This document shows positions 19,901 to 27,405 of a DNA stretch of 64,000 bases, piece after piece. The position numbers and the translations under genes were made by a program. The notes below the pieces were generated by a model. It saw only the letters and a list, made by a program, of their open reading frames with translations, made no database searches and was not told the DNA's origin. Location: the NCBI RefSeq assembly GCF_014534645.1, contig NZ_JACVQF010000025.1, positions 1 through 64,000 on the forward strand, written 5' to 3'. Origin of the DNA: Streptomyces griseicoloratus. GTDB taxonomy: Bacteria; Actinomycetota; Actinomycetes; Streptomycetales; Streptomycetaceae. Each line of letters begins with the position of its first letter. The first letter of the stretch is position 1.

Positions 19901-20610
19901 CGCGTCCGGAGCTGAACTGGTTCAAGCCCGTGTGGCACCCGTGGCTCGGCACCGGGCTCGGCTGGGGTCAGCAGCGGGCCGGCAACCGGCTCCAGTTCAA
20001 CGCCCCCGGCTGGGGCGACTCCGGCCCCGACCACACCGGCTTCGGCGACGTGTGGAGCGAGGACAGCGGCATGTCCCAGACCACGGCCGTGTACCTGGAC
20101 GGTGAACTGGTCGACGAGCGCAGGAGTTCCGCCGCCTACGTGTGGGAAGCGCCCGCCGACGAGCACACCTACCGGCTCGTCACCGACACCGCGCTGGACG
20201 CCGGCCGCTGGGGGCTCGGGACAAAGGGCCACGCCGAGTGGACCTTCCGGTCGGCGGCCACGCCCGAGGACCGCTGGACCTTCCTGCCCCTGCTCAACCT
20301 GTCCTTCGACGTCGACACCGACCTCGCGGGCGAGGTGCGCGGCGGCCGCCAGGTGCCGGTCGGGATCGGAGCGGAGTACGTGGTGGGCGCCCCGGACACC
20401 GGGACGATCGGCGGCGGGAAGCTCGACGTGTCCTACGACGGCGGCGAGTCGTGGCAGCCGGTGAAGCTCCGCGACGGCGACGGCGCGTCCTGGCGCGGCA
20501 CGCTGAGCGTGCCCCGCGGCGCCGAGCACGTCTCGCTGCGGGCCTCGGCGCGCGACGACCGGGGCGGCTCGGTGACGCAGGAGATCGTCCGGGCCGTGGG
20601 CGTCCGGTAG
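16996..20610 (+). CDS. Large secreted subtilisin-family (S8) serine protease
   Basis: 1204 aa. Signal peptide at 1-30 (RR, hydrophobic stretch, AxA-like ATAQ). A prodomain of about 160 residues precedes the S8 domain, which has Asp217 (AVLDSGVD), His249 (HGHGTHV), oxyanion Asn347 (IAAGNTGA) and Ser422 (DGTSMATPH). About 700 C-terminal residues follow, with beta-sandwich-like and possible PA-like regions (VRGKAVLARL). No transmembrane anchor or sortase motif is seen, so it is released. RBS GAGAGG sits in a hairpin. A strong terminator follows. Large S8 proteases of this type are common secreted enzymes of Streptomyces. Confidence 0.94.
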   Translation: MSRGPVRRGATLLSAGLVIALLPAGPAATAQEAPAGKRTQADTRTVTLVTGDRVTVTDLGGGRKTVTVERPEGATGTVRTRNANGALSVVPDEALPYLRNGTLDERLFDVGELLRQGLADTETGELPLIMTYDKGAKAATPRGAERTRALPSVRGAAVEADKGRAFWQAFTRQDGIDGVWLDGRVSADMAESNAQIGTPEAWQAGLTGKGVTVAVLDSGVDAGHPDLDGRIAQSRSFIAGEEVDDRHGHGTHVTSTVGGSGAASDGKEKGVAPGATLAVGKVLNDQGSGSESEIIAGMEWAARDVGADIVSMSLGSTEPSDGTDPMAQAVNTLSRETGALFVIAAGNTGAPSSIGSPGAADAALTVGAVDSADEAAWFTSAGPRYGDNALKPDLSAPGVGILAARSRLSEGSGDYTSMDGTSMATPHVAGVAALLAEQHPDWTGAQLKDALMSTSKRLDASAYRLGAGRLSVPSAIAAEVTATGSADLGFHSWPYDGNKPVTRTVTYTNASDADVELSLSVQGAPEGVATLADTTLTVPAHGTASTTVTGDGAKAPVGTTSGQIVASAGGTPVAHTAFGLVKEEERYTLTVHVKDRAGEATPADLVVQQLAEGVDPVPAHVGDSGTLKLRLAPGTYSLTSFLDVRGSHGADSLGLGFLAAPEVVLDRDREVTLDGRKLREISADTGRRTETRQLLMEYDRSANGSDLFGAVQVPLTYDSVFAAPTGKVTEGDFEYRTVWRLGKPLLEVKGIGEAVVQPGGTLVEGRGRLPLVDVGDGPFTGVRGKAVLARLTEGTDPAALAQAAQDAGAKALFVTDDAPGRLMAWWGTDDNADRPVQIATVSAADAARLRAAGRVDMTGTRNTPYVYDLSEGHPGAIPDRDLTYEPGRRDLAAVHTKYHGAEPSSGGEFRYSITGTFPIGVGFKERIDYPVERTEYVSTGPGQLWHESVDSAGGALEERGGLVRYEGGSRPELNWFKPVWHPWLGTGLGWGQQRAGNRLQFNAPGWGDSGPDHTGFGDVWSEDSGMSQTTAVYLDGELVDERRSSAAYVWEAPADEHTYRLVTDTALDAGRWGLGTKGHAEWTFRSAATPEDRWTFLPLLNLSFDVDTDLAGEVRGGRQVPVGIGAEYVVGAPDTGTIGGGKLDVSYDGGESWQPVKLRDGDGASWRGTLSVPRGAEHVSLRASARDDRGGSVTQEIVRAVGVR

Positions 20611-20617
20611 CACGCGG

Positions 20618-20654
20618 ACGGCGCCGCCTCCCTGGGACGGGGAGGCGGCGCCGT
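20618..20654. terminator. Bidirectional terminator
   Basis: ACGGCGCCGCCTCCC (20618-20632) pairs with 20640-20654 over 15 bp with a 7-base loop. It lies 8 bases after the protease stop and 18 bases before the stop of the leftward 19-aa peptide, so it serves both strands. Confidence 0.85.
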
Positions 20655-20671
20655 CGTCTTCCCTCGGACCG

Positions 20672-20731
20672 TCAGACCAGCCAGCCGACGAAGTGGACGA
20701 GGCCGGCGAGGATGTCGGTGAGAAGGTTCAT
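20672..20731 (-). CDS. 19-aa hydrophobic peptide (putative small protein)
   Basis: ATG at 20731 has AAGGAG at ideal spacing, the frame gives MNLLTDILAGLVHFVGWLV and stops at 20672, and a strong terminator follows 18 bases later. The peptide is one amphipathic or transmembrane helix ending in an aromatic-rich tail, with one acidic residue. RBS plus terminator make a dedicated transcript likely. Size and composition recall type I toxin peptides or small membrane regulators, but I cannot assign a family and see no antisense RNA directly. Confidence 0.5.
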   Translation of the reverse strand: MNLLTDILAGLVHFVGWLV

Positions 20732-20862
20732 GATCGTGCTTTCTCCTTGCGTGTTGCCTGTGTGGGACCTGCGCGGCAACTACGGTCTGCAGCCCGTCGC
20801 TTGCGCATCGTAAGTATCCCGTGTCACGCGGGTACCGTTCGATCTCAGGAGCGACGATCACC

Positions 20863-20876
20863 TGTTCCAGGGAACA
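20863..20876. promoter_or_regulatory. TGTTCC-AG-GGAACA palindrome
   Basis: A perfect 6-bp-arm dyad lies about 130 bases upstream of the 19-aa peptide and 28 bases after the carboxyltransferase stop. It may be an operator for the peptide's promoter. The rest of 20732-20903 holds no other gene. Confidence 0.35.
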
Positions 20877-20903
20877 ACTGCTCCCCTGTTCGGATCGTCC
20901 GGA

Positions 20904-22229
20904 TCACGGCCAGTCGCGCACCACGCCCAGCTCGGCCAAGTCCTGTGGGCGCAGCCGCAGTTGGGCGGCGGTCTCCTCGGTCTCCTCCGGCGGGCGTTTG
21001 AGTATCGCCGCCGCGAGCTCCGGCGCGATGACGGAGAAGTAGCTGTCCGGCGTGGCCCAGGTCCTGCCCGGCGCGGCCAGCGCCAACGCGCCGCCCGAGC
21101 CGCCCTCGCCGATCACCAGCGTGGTGACGGGGGTGCGCACCGAGGCGAGCACACCGAACAGCTCGGCGATCGCCGTCCCCACGCCCTGCCGCTCCGCCTC
21201 CGCGTCGTTCGCCGCACCCGGCGTGTCCACCAGGGTCAGCACCGGGATCCCGAGCCGGTCCGCGAGGCGGATCAGCCGGGCGGCGGTGCGGTACCCGGCG
21301 GGCCGGGTCGCCGTCCCGGTCTGGGCCGCGTACGCCACCGTCCGCCCCTCGTGCTCGCCGAACCCGCACAGCATGCCGTCCGGATCGGTGCCGCCCGCGC
21401 GGTCGCCGCAGAGGGCGACGCGGTGGGTGAAGTAGGCGTCCAGGTAGGCCCGGGCGCGCGGGCGTTCGGGGGACCGGGCCCGCCGGACCGCGTCCCACCC
21501 GGTGGCCGGCGGCCCGGTCGCGCCGAGCGGCTCCGGCACGGGCGCCGGGTCGCTCGACGGCGCCGTCAGCAGCCGCAGCCACCGCCCCAGCGTCCCGCGC
21601 AGCTGTGCCGGCGGCACCACGGCGTCCGCCGAGCCCGCCGCCACCTGCGCCTCGGCCGTGTACGCCGCCGGGTCGGCGTCGGCGGGCCGGACCCGGGAAC
21701 CGGCGAAGCCGACCTGGGCGCCGGGCAGGGCGAGGACGACGTCGGCGCCCGCGCCCAGCGTGGCCCAGCCGCCCCCGGTGGCCGGATCCCGCAGCACGGC
21801 GATCTGCGCCAGCCCGGCATCCCGGGTGAGCACCGACTGCCGCGCCACCCGCTGGAGCTGGGTCAGCGCGAGCATCCCCTCCTGCATCCGGCTGCCGCCG
21901 GTGGCGACCAGCGGCACGACCGGCAGCCGGCGGGCGCGGGCATGGGTGTACGCCGCCTCCAGCCGGTCGCCCGTGTGCTGCCCCAGCGAGCCGCCGAGGA
22001 ACCCGAACTCGAACGCGATCAGCACGGCCCGGGTGCCGTCCACGGTGCCGGTCCCGCAGACCACGGATTCCGTCTCGCCCGTGCGCTCGGTGGCGCGGGC
22101 GCGCGCGGCGTCGTAGCCGTCCCAGCCGAGCGGTCCGTCGGGTCCGGACTCCCGTGGCGGGTGGGGGAGTTCGGTGAAGTCGTCGGTCAGGAGGGCCAGG
22201 AACTCCCGTGCGGACAGCCGCTCAGCCAT
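20904..22229 (-). CDS. Fused acetyl-CoA carboxylase carboxyltransferase (beta+alpha)
   Basis: 441 aa. The two halves are crotonase-fold carboxyltransferase domains: the N half has FGFLGGSLGQHTGDRL and ATGGSRMQEG, and the C half has LVDTPGAANDAEAE and IGEGGSGGALALA. No zinc ribbon of the E. coli AccD type is seen at the N-terminus. It would transfer CO2 from carboxybiotin to an acyl-CoA. It overlaps the matB stop by 8 bases, so it is coupled to malonyl-CoA synthesis by another route; together the two genes may supply extender units. The biotin carrier subunit is not nearby. Confidence 0.88.
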   Translation of the reverse strand: MAERLSAREFLALLTDDFTELPHPPRESGPDGPLGWDGYDAARARATERTGETESVVCGTGTVDGTRAVLIAFEFGFLGGSLGQHTGDRLEAAYTHARARRLPVVPLVATGGSRMQEGMLALTQLQRVARQSVLTRDAGLAQIAVLRDPATGGGWATLGAGADVVLALPGAQVGFAGSRVRPADADPAAYTAEAQVAAGSADAVVPPAQLRGTLGRWLRLLTAPSSDPAPVPEPLGATGPPATGWDAVRRARSPERPRARAYLDAYFTHRVALCGDRAGGTDPDGMLCGFGEHEGRTVAYAAQTGTATRPAGYRTAARLIRLADRLGIPVLTLVDTPGAANDAEAERQGVGTAIAELFGVLASVRTPVTTLVIGEGGSGGALALAAPGRTWATPDSYFSVIAPELAAAILKRPPEETEETAAQLRLRPQDLAELGVVRDWP

Positions 22230-23670
22230 CGCCCAGCGCCCGCTTCATGATCTTCCCCATGTCGTTGCGGGGGAGGGCGTCGAGGTGGCGGACGACGCGG
22301 GGCCGCTTGTGCGGGGCGAGGCGGCTCGCGACGTGGTCGGCCAACTCGTCGAGGCCGGGCGGCGTGTGCGGATCGGCGGGCACGATCCACGCCACGATCC
22401 GCTCGCCCAGATCGGCGTCCGGCTCACCGGTCACGGCCGCCTCGCGCACCCCCGGGTGCTCCAGCAGCGCGTTCTCGATCTCCCCGGCGCCGATCTTGTA
22501 GCCGCCGCTCTTGATCAGGTCGGTGGCCTTGCGGCCGACGATGCGGACGTAGCCGTCGGGGTCGCGCACCGCCATGTCGCCCGTGCGGAAGAAGCCGTCC
22601 TCGGTGAAGGCGGCGGCGGTGGCGTCGGGCCGGTTGAGGTACTCGGTGAACAGGTTCGGGCCGCGCACCTGGATCTCGCCGACGCTCTCCCCGTCCCACG
22701 AGGCGATCGGCGAACCGTCCTCCTCCACCAGCCGCAGCTCGACCCCCGGCAGCGGCACGCCCACGGTCCCGGCGCGCGGCTCGCCGTCCGCCCGCACGCT
22801 GGTGTTCATCAGCGTCTCCGTCATGCCGTACCGCTCGATCACCCGCCGGCCGGTCGCGGCGGCGATCCGCTCGTGGTCGTGCACCGGCAGCGCGGCGGAG
22901 CCGGAGACCAGCAGCCGCGCCCCGGCGAGCGCCTTCACCAGCTCCGGGTCGCCGGGCAGGGCCTCGGCGATGCGGTGGTACATGGTCGGCACGCCGAAGA
23001 GCATGGTGGCGCCGCCGTTCAGCTCGCGCGCGACGCCCTCCGTGCCGAACCGCTCCAGGTGCCGCACCGACCCGCCGCGCCGCAGCGGACCGAGGACGCC
23101 GAGCACCAGCCCGTGCACGTGGAACAGCGGCAGCCCGTGCACCAGCACGTCGTCGCCGGTCCACTGCCAGGCGTCGGCGAGCGCGTCCAGGGTGGAGGCG
23201 ACCGCGCGGCGGGGGATGACGGCGCCCTTGGGCGGACCGGTGGTGCCGGAGGTGTAGACGACCAGGGCCGGGTCGCCGTCGGCGCCGCCCTCGGGCGCGG
23301 GTGCGGGGCCGGCCGCCCGTACGTCGACGTCCACGCGCTCCAGGCCCCGCACCGGGCCGGGGAGTTCGTCGCCGGGCGCGGCCAGCACCAGGGCCGGGGC
23401 GCTGTCGGACAGGATGTGCCCGAGCTCCTTCTCGCCCGACCTCGGGTTGAGCGGTACGGCGGCGACCCCGGCGAGCAGCGCGCCCATGACCGCGACGGCC
23501 GTCTCCAGCGCCGGGGTCGCCCACACGGCCACCCGCCCGGCCCCGCGCACCCGCTCACCGACGGCCCCGGCCGCCGCCGCGAGCTCCGCGTAGGTCAGGG
23601 ACCGGTCACCGAACCGCAGGGCGACCTTCTCATCCGGACCGGCCGTGAGGGCCGGGAAGAGGGAGGACAC
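22222..23670 (-). CDS. matB: Malonyl-CoA synthetase MatB
   Basis: 482 aa, ANL-superfamily adenylate-forming enzyme. P-loop VVYTSGTTGPPKGAV, ERYGMTETLMNTS, GFFRTGDMAV and the C-terminal NDMGKIMKRAL with its catalytic Lys are all present. The start is placed at GTG 23670 (MSSLFPAL) rather than three codons upstream because AAGGAG is eight bases away and known Streptomyces MatB begins the same way. MatB activates malonate or methylmalonate with CoA and ATP. It overlaps the carboxyltransferase gene downstream. Confidence 0.93.
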   Translation of the reverse strand: MSSLFPALTAGPDEKVALRFGDRSLTYAELAAAAGAVGERVRGAGRVAVWATPALETAVAVMGALLAGVAAVPLNPRSGEKELGHILSDSAPALVLAAPGDELPGPVRGLERVDVDVRAAGPAPAPEGGADGDPALVVYTSGTTGPPKGAVIPRRAVASTLDALADAWQWTGDDVLVHGLPLFHVHGLVLGVLGPLRRGGSVRHLERFGTEGVARELNGGATMLFGVPTMYHRIAEALPGDPELVKALAGARLLVSGSAALPVHDHERIAAATGRRVIERYGMTETLMNTSVRADGEPRAGTVGVPLPGVELRLVEEDGSPIASWDGESVGEIQVRGPNLFTEYLNRPDATAAAFTEDGFFRTGDMAVRDPDGYVRIVGRKATDLIKSGGYKIGAGEIENALLEHPGVREAAVTGEPDADLGERIVAWIVPADPHTPPGLDELADHVASRLAPHKRPRVVRHLDALPRNDMGKIMKRALGDG

Positions 23671-23748
23671 GTGGCGCACTCCTTGGGCTGGGGAAACAGC
23701 GTCCCCCCGTTCCTACACCAGCGCCCGCCGCCCCGGCTGCCGGGTCCG

Positions 23749-24834
23749 TCAGGCGGCCGCCTCCACCACGTCGGCCACCACACAGCTGACGTTGTCCGGA
23801 CCGCCGGCGGCGTTGGCCGCGTCGACCAGCGACCGCACGGCCCGGTCGGGGGCCGGGGCGGCGGCGAGGAGGCCGTGGACGCGGTCCTCGGCAACCACGG
23901 CGGACAGGCCGTCGGAGCACAGCAGGTAGCGGTCGCCGGGAAGGGCGTCGTGCAGCCGCAGGTCCGGATGCGCACCCGGACCGCTGCCCGTCAGGGCCTT
24001 CAGCAGCATCGCCCGCTGCGGATGGGCCCCGGCCTCCTCCGGGGTCAGCCGCCCCTCGTCGATCATCGACTGGACCACCGTGTGGTCGTGGGTGATCCGG
24101 AACAGCTCCCCGTCGCGCAGCAGATACGCCCGTGAGTCGCCGATGTGCACCAGCGCCAGCCGCGACCCCGTCCACAGCAACGCGGTCAGCGTGGTGCCGG
24201 CCTCCTCGCTGCCGTCCGCCGCGTCCCGCACCGCCTGGGCCGCGCCCCGCACGGCGTCCTCCAGCAGGTTCAGCACCCCGCCCGCCGGCATCTCCTCGGT
24301 GTCCAGGTGCCTGAGCGCCTCCACGGCGGCGCCGCTCGCGGGCCCGCCCGCCGGTCCGAACCCGTCGGCCACGGCGAGCAGCCGCGCGCCCGCGTACGCG
24401 GTGTCCTGGTTGGCGGGGCGGACGCGGCCCGGGTCCGAGTGGGCGAAGTAGCGCAGTTCCAGCATGGCGGGATCCTTCCTCTGTTCCTCCGTCAGGTGGC
24501 CGGCCGTCAGGTGGTCGACCAGGAACGCGGCGAGGTCCCGGCGCACCGCCGTCTCCCGCTCGACGCGCGCCCAGTAGGCGCGGATCTCCCGGGCGGCGGA
24601 CGCGTGGTCGAGGGCGCACACCCGGCGGATCCCGGCCAGCGGCATCCCCAGCCGTCGCAGCCAGGCCACCAGGCGCGCCTGCTCCAGCTGCCCGGCCGCG
24701 TAGTAGCGGTAGCCGGTGTCCGGGTCCACCCGGGCCGGGCGCAGCAGCTCCAGCTCGTCGTACAGGCGCAGTGCCTTGGGTGTCAGCCGGCAGGCGCGGG
24801 CGAACGCGCCGATCGTCAGCATGCCCTCGCGCAT
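23749..24834 (-). CDS. MerR regulator fused to PP2C-type phosphatase
   Basis: 361 aa. Residues 5-75 are a MerR winged helix (LTIGAFARACRLTPKALRLYD, TGYRYYAAGQLEQARLV). A coiled linker follows, then residues ~125-361 form a PPM/PP2C Ser/Thr phosphatase of the stand-alone bacterial type, with metal-binding residues present (NQD near 140, VADGFG, CSDGL, GGPDNVSC). MerR effector domains normally bind ligands; here a phosphatase takes that place. GGAGGGGAG precedes the start, and the promoter has a MerR-type long spacer. It is divergent from the ATP-grasp gene. Its substrate phosphoprotein is unknown. Confidence 0.9.
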   Translation of the reverse strand: MREGMLTIGAFARACRLTPKALRLYDELELLRPARVDPDTGYRYYAAGQLEQARLVAWLRRLGMPLAGIRRVCALDHASAAREIRAYWARVERETAVRRDLAAFLVDHLTAGHLTEEQRKDPAMLELRYFAHSDPGRVRPANQDTAYAGARLLAVADGFGPAGGPASGAAVEALRHLDTEEMPAGGVLNLLEDAVRGAAQAVRDAADGSEEAGTTLTALLWTGSRLALVHIGDSRAYLLRDGELFRITHDHTVVQSMIDEGRLTPEEAGAHPQRAMLLKALTGSGPGAHPDLRLHDALPGDRYLLCSDGLSAVVAEDRVHGLLAAAPAPDRAVRSLVDAANAAGGPDNVSCVVADVVEAAA

Positions 24835-24862
24835 CTCGCACTCCCCTCCGTTCCCGCCCCCG

Positions 24863-24893
24863 ATGCTGTGGGTTCACCAAAGGTGAAGGTCAA
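24863..24893 (-). promoter_or_regulatory. MerR-type promoter with 19-bp spacer and dyad
   Basis: Read on the minus strand: -35 TTGACC (24888-24893), a 19-bp spacer containing the dyad TTCACC-TTT-GGTGAA (24873-24887), then a -10-like CAGCAT (24863-24868), 28 bases from the MerR-PP2C start. A dyad inside an over-long spacer is the hallmark of MerR activation, so autoregulation is likely. Confidence 0.7.
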
Positions 24894-24941
24894 GCGGCCT
24901 GTTCGGGTTGCGTCCGTGCTTGTTAGCCTGCCGAACGTCAC

Positions 24942-24975
24942 ACAGCCGTACGAGAATGTCGTACAGCCGTACGAG
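24942..24975 (+). repeat. Direct repeat upstream of the ATP-grasp gene
   Basis: ACAGCCGTACGAG occurs at 24942-24954 and 24963-24975, exactly 21 bases (two helical turns) apart, ending just before the GAGGAGG ribosome site of the ATP-grasp gene. It could be an operator pair. Confidence 0.5.
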
Positions 24976-24988
24976 GAGGAAGCGCGCC

Positions 24989-25858
24989 GTGCCCCGCATC
25001 GCACTCGTCACCTGCCGGCCCGGGCCGCAGGTCAGCACCGACCGCGATCTGCCGGTGCTGGTGCGGGCGCTGGAGGAGGCCGGGGCGCGGGCGTCGGCGG
25101 AGGCGTGGGACGACCCCGAGGTGGACTGGGCCGGATTCGACCTCGCGCTGATCCGCTCGACCTGGGACTACAGCTGGCGGGCGGCCGAGTTCACCGCGTG
25201 GGCCGAGCGGTGCGGCAAGGTCACGCGGCTGGCCAACCCGGCCGAGGTCGTGCGCTGGAACACCGACAAGCGCTACCTCGGGGACCTCGCGGCGGCCGGC
25301 GTGCCCACCGTCCCCACCCGGTACGCGGCCCCCGGCGAGAGCGCCGTCCTCCCCGACGGCCACGAGTACGTGATCAAGCCGGCCTCGGGCGCCGGCGCCC
25401 GTTTCGCCGCCCGCTACACGCCCGGCGAGCACGCCAGGGCCGTACGGCAGCTGGAGCGGATGCACGCCGAGGGCCTCACGGCGATGGTGCAGCCGTACGT
25501 GCGGGGCGTCGACACGGCGGGGGAGCGGGCGCTGCAGTTCTTCGGCGGGCGCCTGCTGCACGCCAGCCGCAAGGGTGCCGTCCTCACGCCGGGGACGCCG
25601 TACGACGAGCGGAAGGTGGCGCATCCCGGGCTGGAGCCGTGGACTCCGGCCCCGGCCGAACGCGCCGTCGCCGAACGTGCGCTGGCCGCCGTGCCCCACG
25701 CGGCCGGGCTGCTGTACGCCCGCGTCGACCTGGTGGACGGCGAGGACGGGCGGCCGCAGGTGATGGAGCTGGAACTGGTCGAGCCGAACCTGTTCCTCTT
25801 CCTGCACCCCGGCTCGATGCCGCGCGTCGTCGAGGCCGTCCTCGCGGCGGCCGGCTAG
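24989..25858 (+). CDS. ATP-grasp family protein (RimK/GshB-like)
   Basis: 289 aa, GTG start with GAGGAGGAAG upstream. N-terminal Rossmann-like part (RIALVTCRPG, then ALIRSTWDYSW) and a C-terminal ATP-grasp fold with YVIKPASGAGARF and the metal-ligand region VMELELVEPNLF. Members ligate a carboxylate to an amine or thiol using ATP. The motif LIRSTWDY is typical of this stand-alone actinobacterial family, whose substrates are mostly unknown. It is divergent from the MerR-PP2C gene and overlaps the next convergent gene by four bases. Confidence 0.88.
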   Translation: MPRIALVTCRPGPQVSTDRDLPVLVRALEEAGARASAEAWDDPEVDWAGFDLALIRSTWDYSWRAAEFTAWAERCGKVTRLANPAEVVRWNTDKRYLGDLAAAGVPTVPTRYAAPGESAVLPDGHEYVIKPASGAGARFAARYTPGEHARAVRQLERMHAEGLTAMVQPYVRGVDTAGERALQFFGGRLLHASRKGAVLTPGTPYDERKVAHPGLEPWTPAPAERAVAERALAAVPHAAGLLYARVDLVDGEDGRPQVMELELVEPNLFLFLHPGSMPRVVEAVLAAAG

Positions 25859-26454
25859 CCGCCGACCGCCGTCCGCTGCAGCAGCCCCCAGGTGAACTCG
25901 GCGACGACCTCGCGCCGTACCCCGTCCGCGTCCGGTGCCGTGAAGGCCAGTCCCCAGCGGGTGGGCGCCGAGCCCTGGAGCGGGCGGGCGGGGGCGAAGG
26001 CGCGGGCCGCCTCGTCGACCGTGCAGGACCAGGGCGCGAGGTCGTCGAGGGTGCGCAGTTCGGGGCCCTGGGCGCCGGGGGCGCGGACCAGCCACTCGTT
26101 CCAGACGGCGCCGTTCGCGGCGACGAGCACCTCGAAGCGCAGGTCGGGCCAGAGGGGGACCCGCCACTGCCGGGCCTCGCACTCCAGGTCGCCGATCCTG
26201 CGCGGGGCCACGGACTCGGGCTCGCCCAGGACGGAACGGTAGCGGGACGCGGCCGAGCGGGCCCGCGGCGAGCGGATCATGGCCTGCCAGCGCCTGTTCG
26301 CCTCCCGCATGTCCGTGATCGAGGCGCCCAGCGTGCGGCGGGCGTCCTCCACCAGGTCCGGATTGTGGTCGGCCATGCGGCGCAGCAGCACCAGCTGGAA
26401 GTCGAGCGGCGTGAAGGGGCTGGCGGGGCGCTGTCCGGACGGCATGGGACCCAT
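25855..26454 (-). CDS. Hypothetical protein, no recognised family
   Basis: 199 aa, soluble, no signal peptide or membrane helix. The first half is predicted helical with many Arg; the second half is beta-rich with several Trp (RQWRVPLWPDLRFEVLVA, NEWLV). Starts at codon 1 or 4 (26445) are equally possible, with no strong RBS. It converges on the ATP-grasp gene with a 4-base overlap and is divergent from the IclR gene. Confidence 0.7.
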   Translation of the reverse strand: MGPMPSGQRPASPFTPLDFQLVLLRRMADHNPDLVEDARRTLGASITDMREANRRWQAMIRSPRARSAASRYRSVLGEPESVAPRRIGDLECEARQWRVPLWPDLRFEVLVAANGAVWNEWLVRAPGAQGPELRTLDDLAPWSCTVDEAARAFAPARPLQGSAPTRWGLAFTAPDADGVRREVVAEFTWGLLQRTAVGG

Positions 26455-26545
26455 CGTCGGGCAGCGGACCCGGTGTGACCAGCCGGAGTACCGGCGGCTC
26501 GCGCCGAGCCCATTGCCCGGGCAAACTCAGTATGAGTAGCCTGTG

Positions 26546-26578
26546 TTCGCCATTCCGATCGCCTGTTGATATCTCGAA
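26546..26578. promoter_or_regulatory. Paired dyad operator at the IclR promoter
   Basis: TTCGC-CATT-CCGAT (26546-26559) and GTTGA-TATC-TCGAA (26565-26578) start 19 bases apart. The second sits in the longer near-palindrome CTGTTGATATCTCGAACAG. The same architecture recurs at 34519, 45407, 54204 and 56500, suggesting autoregulation by the IclR protein. Confidence 0.6.
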
Positions 26579-26631
26579 CAGCGGGGTATCGCGCACACAG
26601 GCGCCTGAGACACCTAGGGAGGGGGCCGGAC

Positions 26632-27405
26632 ATGGGACGCCTCGTACCAGCCGTGACCCGGGCTCTCGACATACTGGAGCTCTTCCTCGACGGGGACGGC
26701 ACGCTCTCCGCCCCCGACATCGTGCGCCGGCTCCAGCTGCCGCGCACCACCGTGCACGAGCTGGTCACCACGCTCGCCGCCCGCAAGTACATCGTCCCCC
26801 TGCCCGGCCAGCCGGGACGCTACCGGCTCGGCGTACGCCCGTACCAGCTCGGCGCCCGCTACGCCGAGCACCTCGACCTCGCCGCCGAGGGCCAGCAGGT
26901 CGCCCGGTCCGTCGCCGAGACCTGCGACGAGACCGTGCACGTGGCGATCCTGGAGGACACCGACGTCATCTACATCGCCAAGGTCGACTCCACGCACGCC
27001 GTGCGCATGGTCTCCGCGGCCGGCCGCCGGCTGCCCGCCCACTGCACCTCCGTCGGCAAGATGCTGCTGGCCTCCCTCCCCGAGAAGGAGCTGGCCGCCC
27101 GCGTCCCCGACGACGCCGAGCTGGTCGCCATGACCCCCAACAGCATCACCGACCCGGCCGACCTGCGCGAGGCCCTTGCCGGGATCCGTGAGCGCGGCAT
27201 CGCGGTGGAGAGCCGCGAGTCCAATCCGGACGTCTCCTGCGTGGCCGCCCCGGTCCGCGACCGGACCGGCCAGGTCGTCGCCGCGCTGTCCATCTCCGTG
27301 CCCATGATCCGCTGGTGCGAGGACCGCCTCACCGAGCTGGAGGAACTCGCCGTGAAGGGCGCGGCCGACCTGTCCGAGCGGCTCGGTTACCGGAGGGTGT
27401 CATGA
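26632..27405 (+). CDS. IclR-family transcriptional regulator
   Basis: 257 aa. N-terminal winged helix (residues ~1-62; TRALDILELF, RRLQLPRTTVHELVTTL) and C-terminal IclR effector-binding domain (TCDETVHVAILEDTDVIYI, TSVGKMLLA, VSCVAAPVRDRTG). Start at 26632 has GGGAGGGGG. The gene overlaps the lactonase gene by ATGA, so the ligand is probably a sugar acid or lactone. Likely regulator of the paired-dyad sugar genes in this window, including its own promoter (inference). Confidence 0.92.
   Translation: MGRLVPAVTRALDILELFLDGDGTLSAPDIVRRLQLPRTTVHELVTTLAARKYIVPLPGQPGRYRLGVRPYQLGARYAEHLDLAAEGQQVARSVAETCDETVHVAILEDTDVIYIAKVDSTHAVRMVSAAGRRLPAHCTSVGKMLLASLPEKELAARVPDDAELVAMTPNSITDPADLREALAGIRERGIAVESRESNPDVSCVAAPVRDRTGQVVAALSISVPMIRWCEDRLTELEELAVKGAADLSERLGYRRVS

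Noticed and set aside
16978-20613. 1211-codon minus-strand frame opposite the subtilase
   Set aside because: Mirror of a real protease gene with complete catalytic motifs; no RBS and poor composition.
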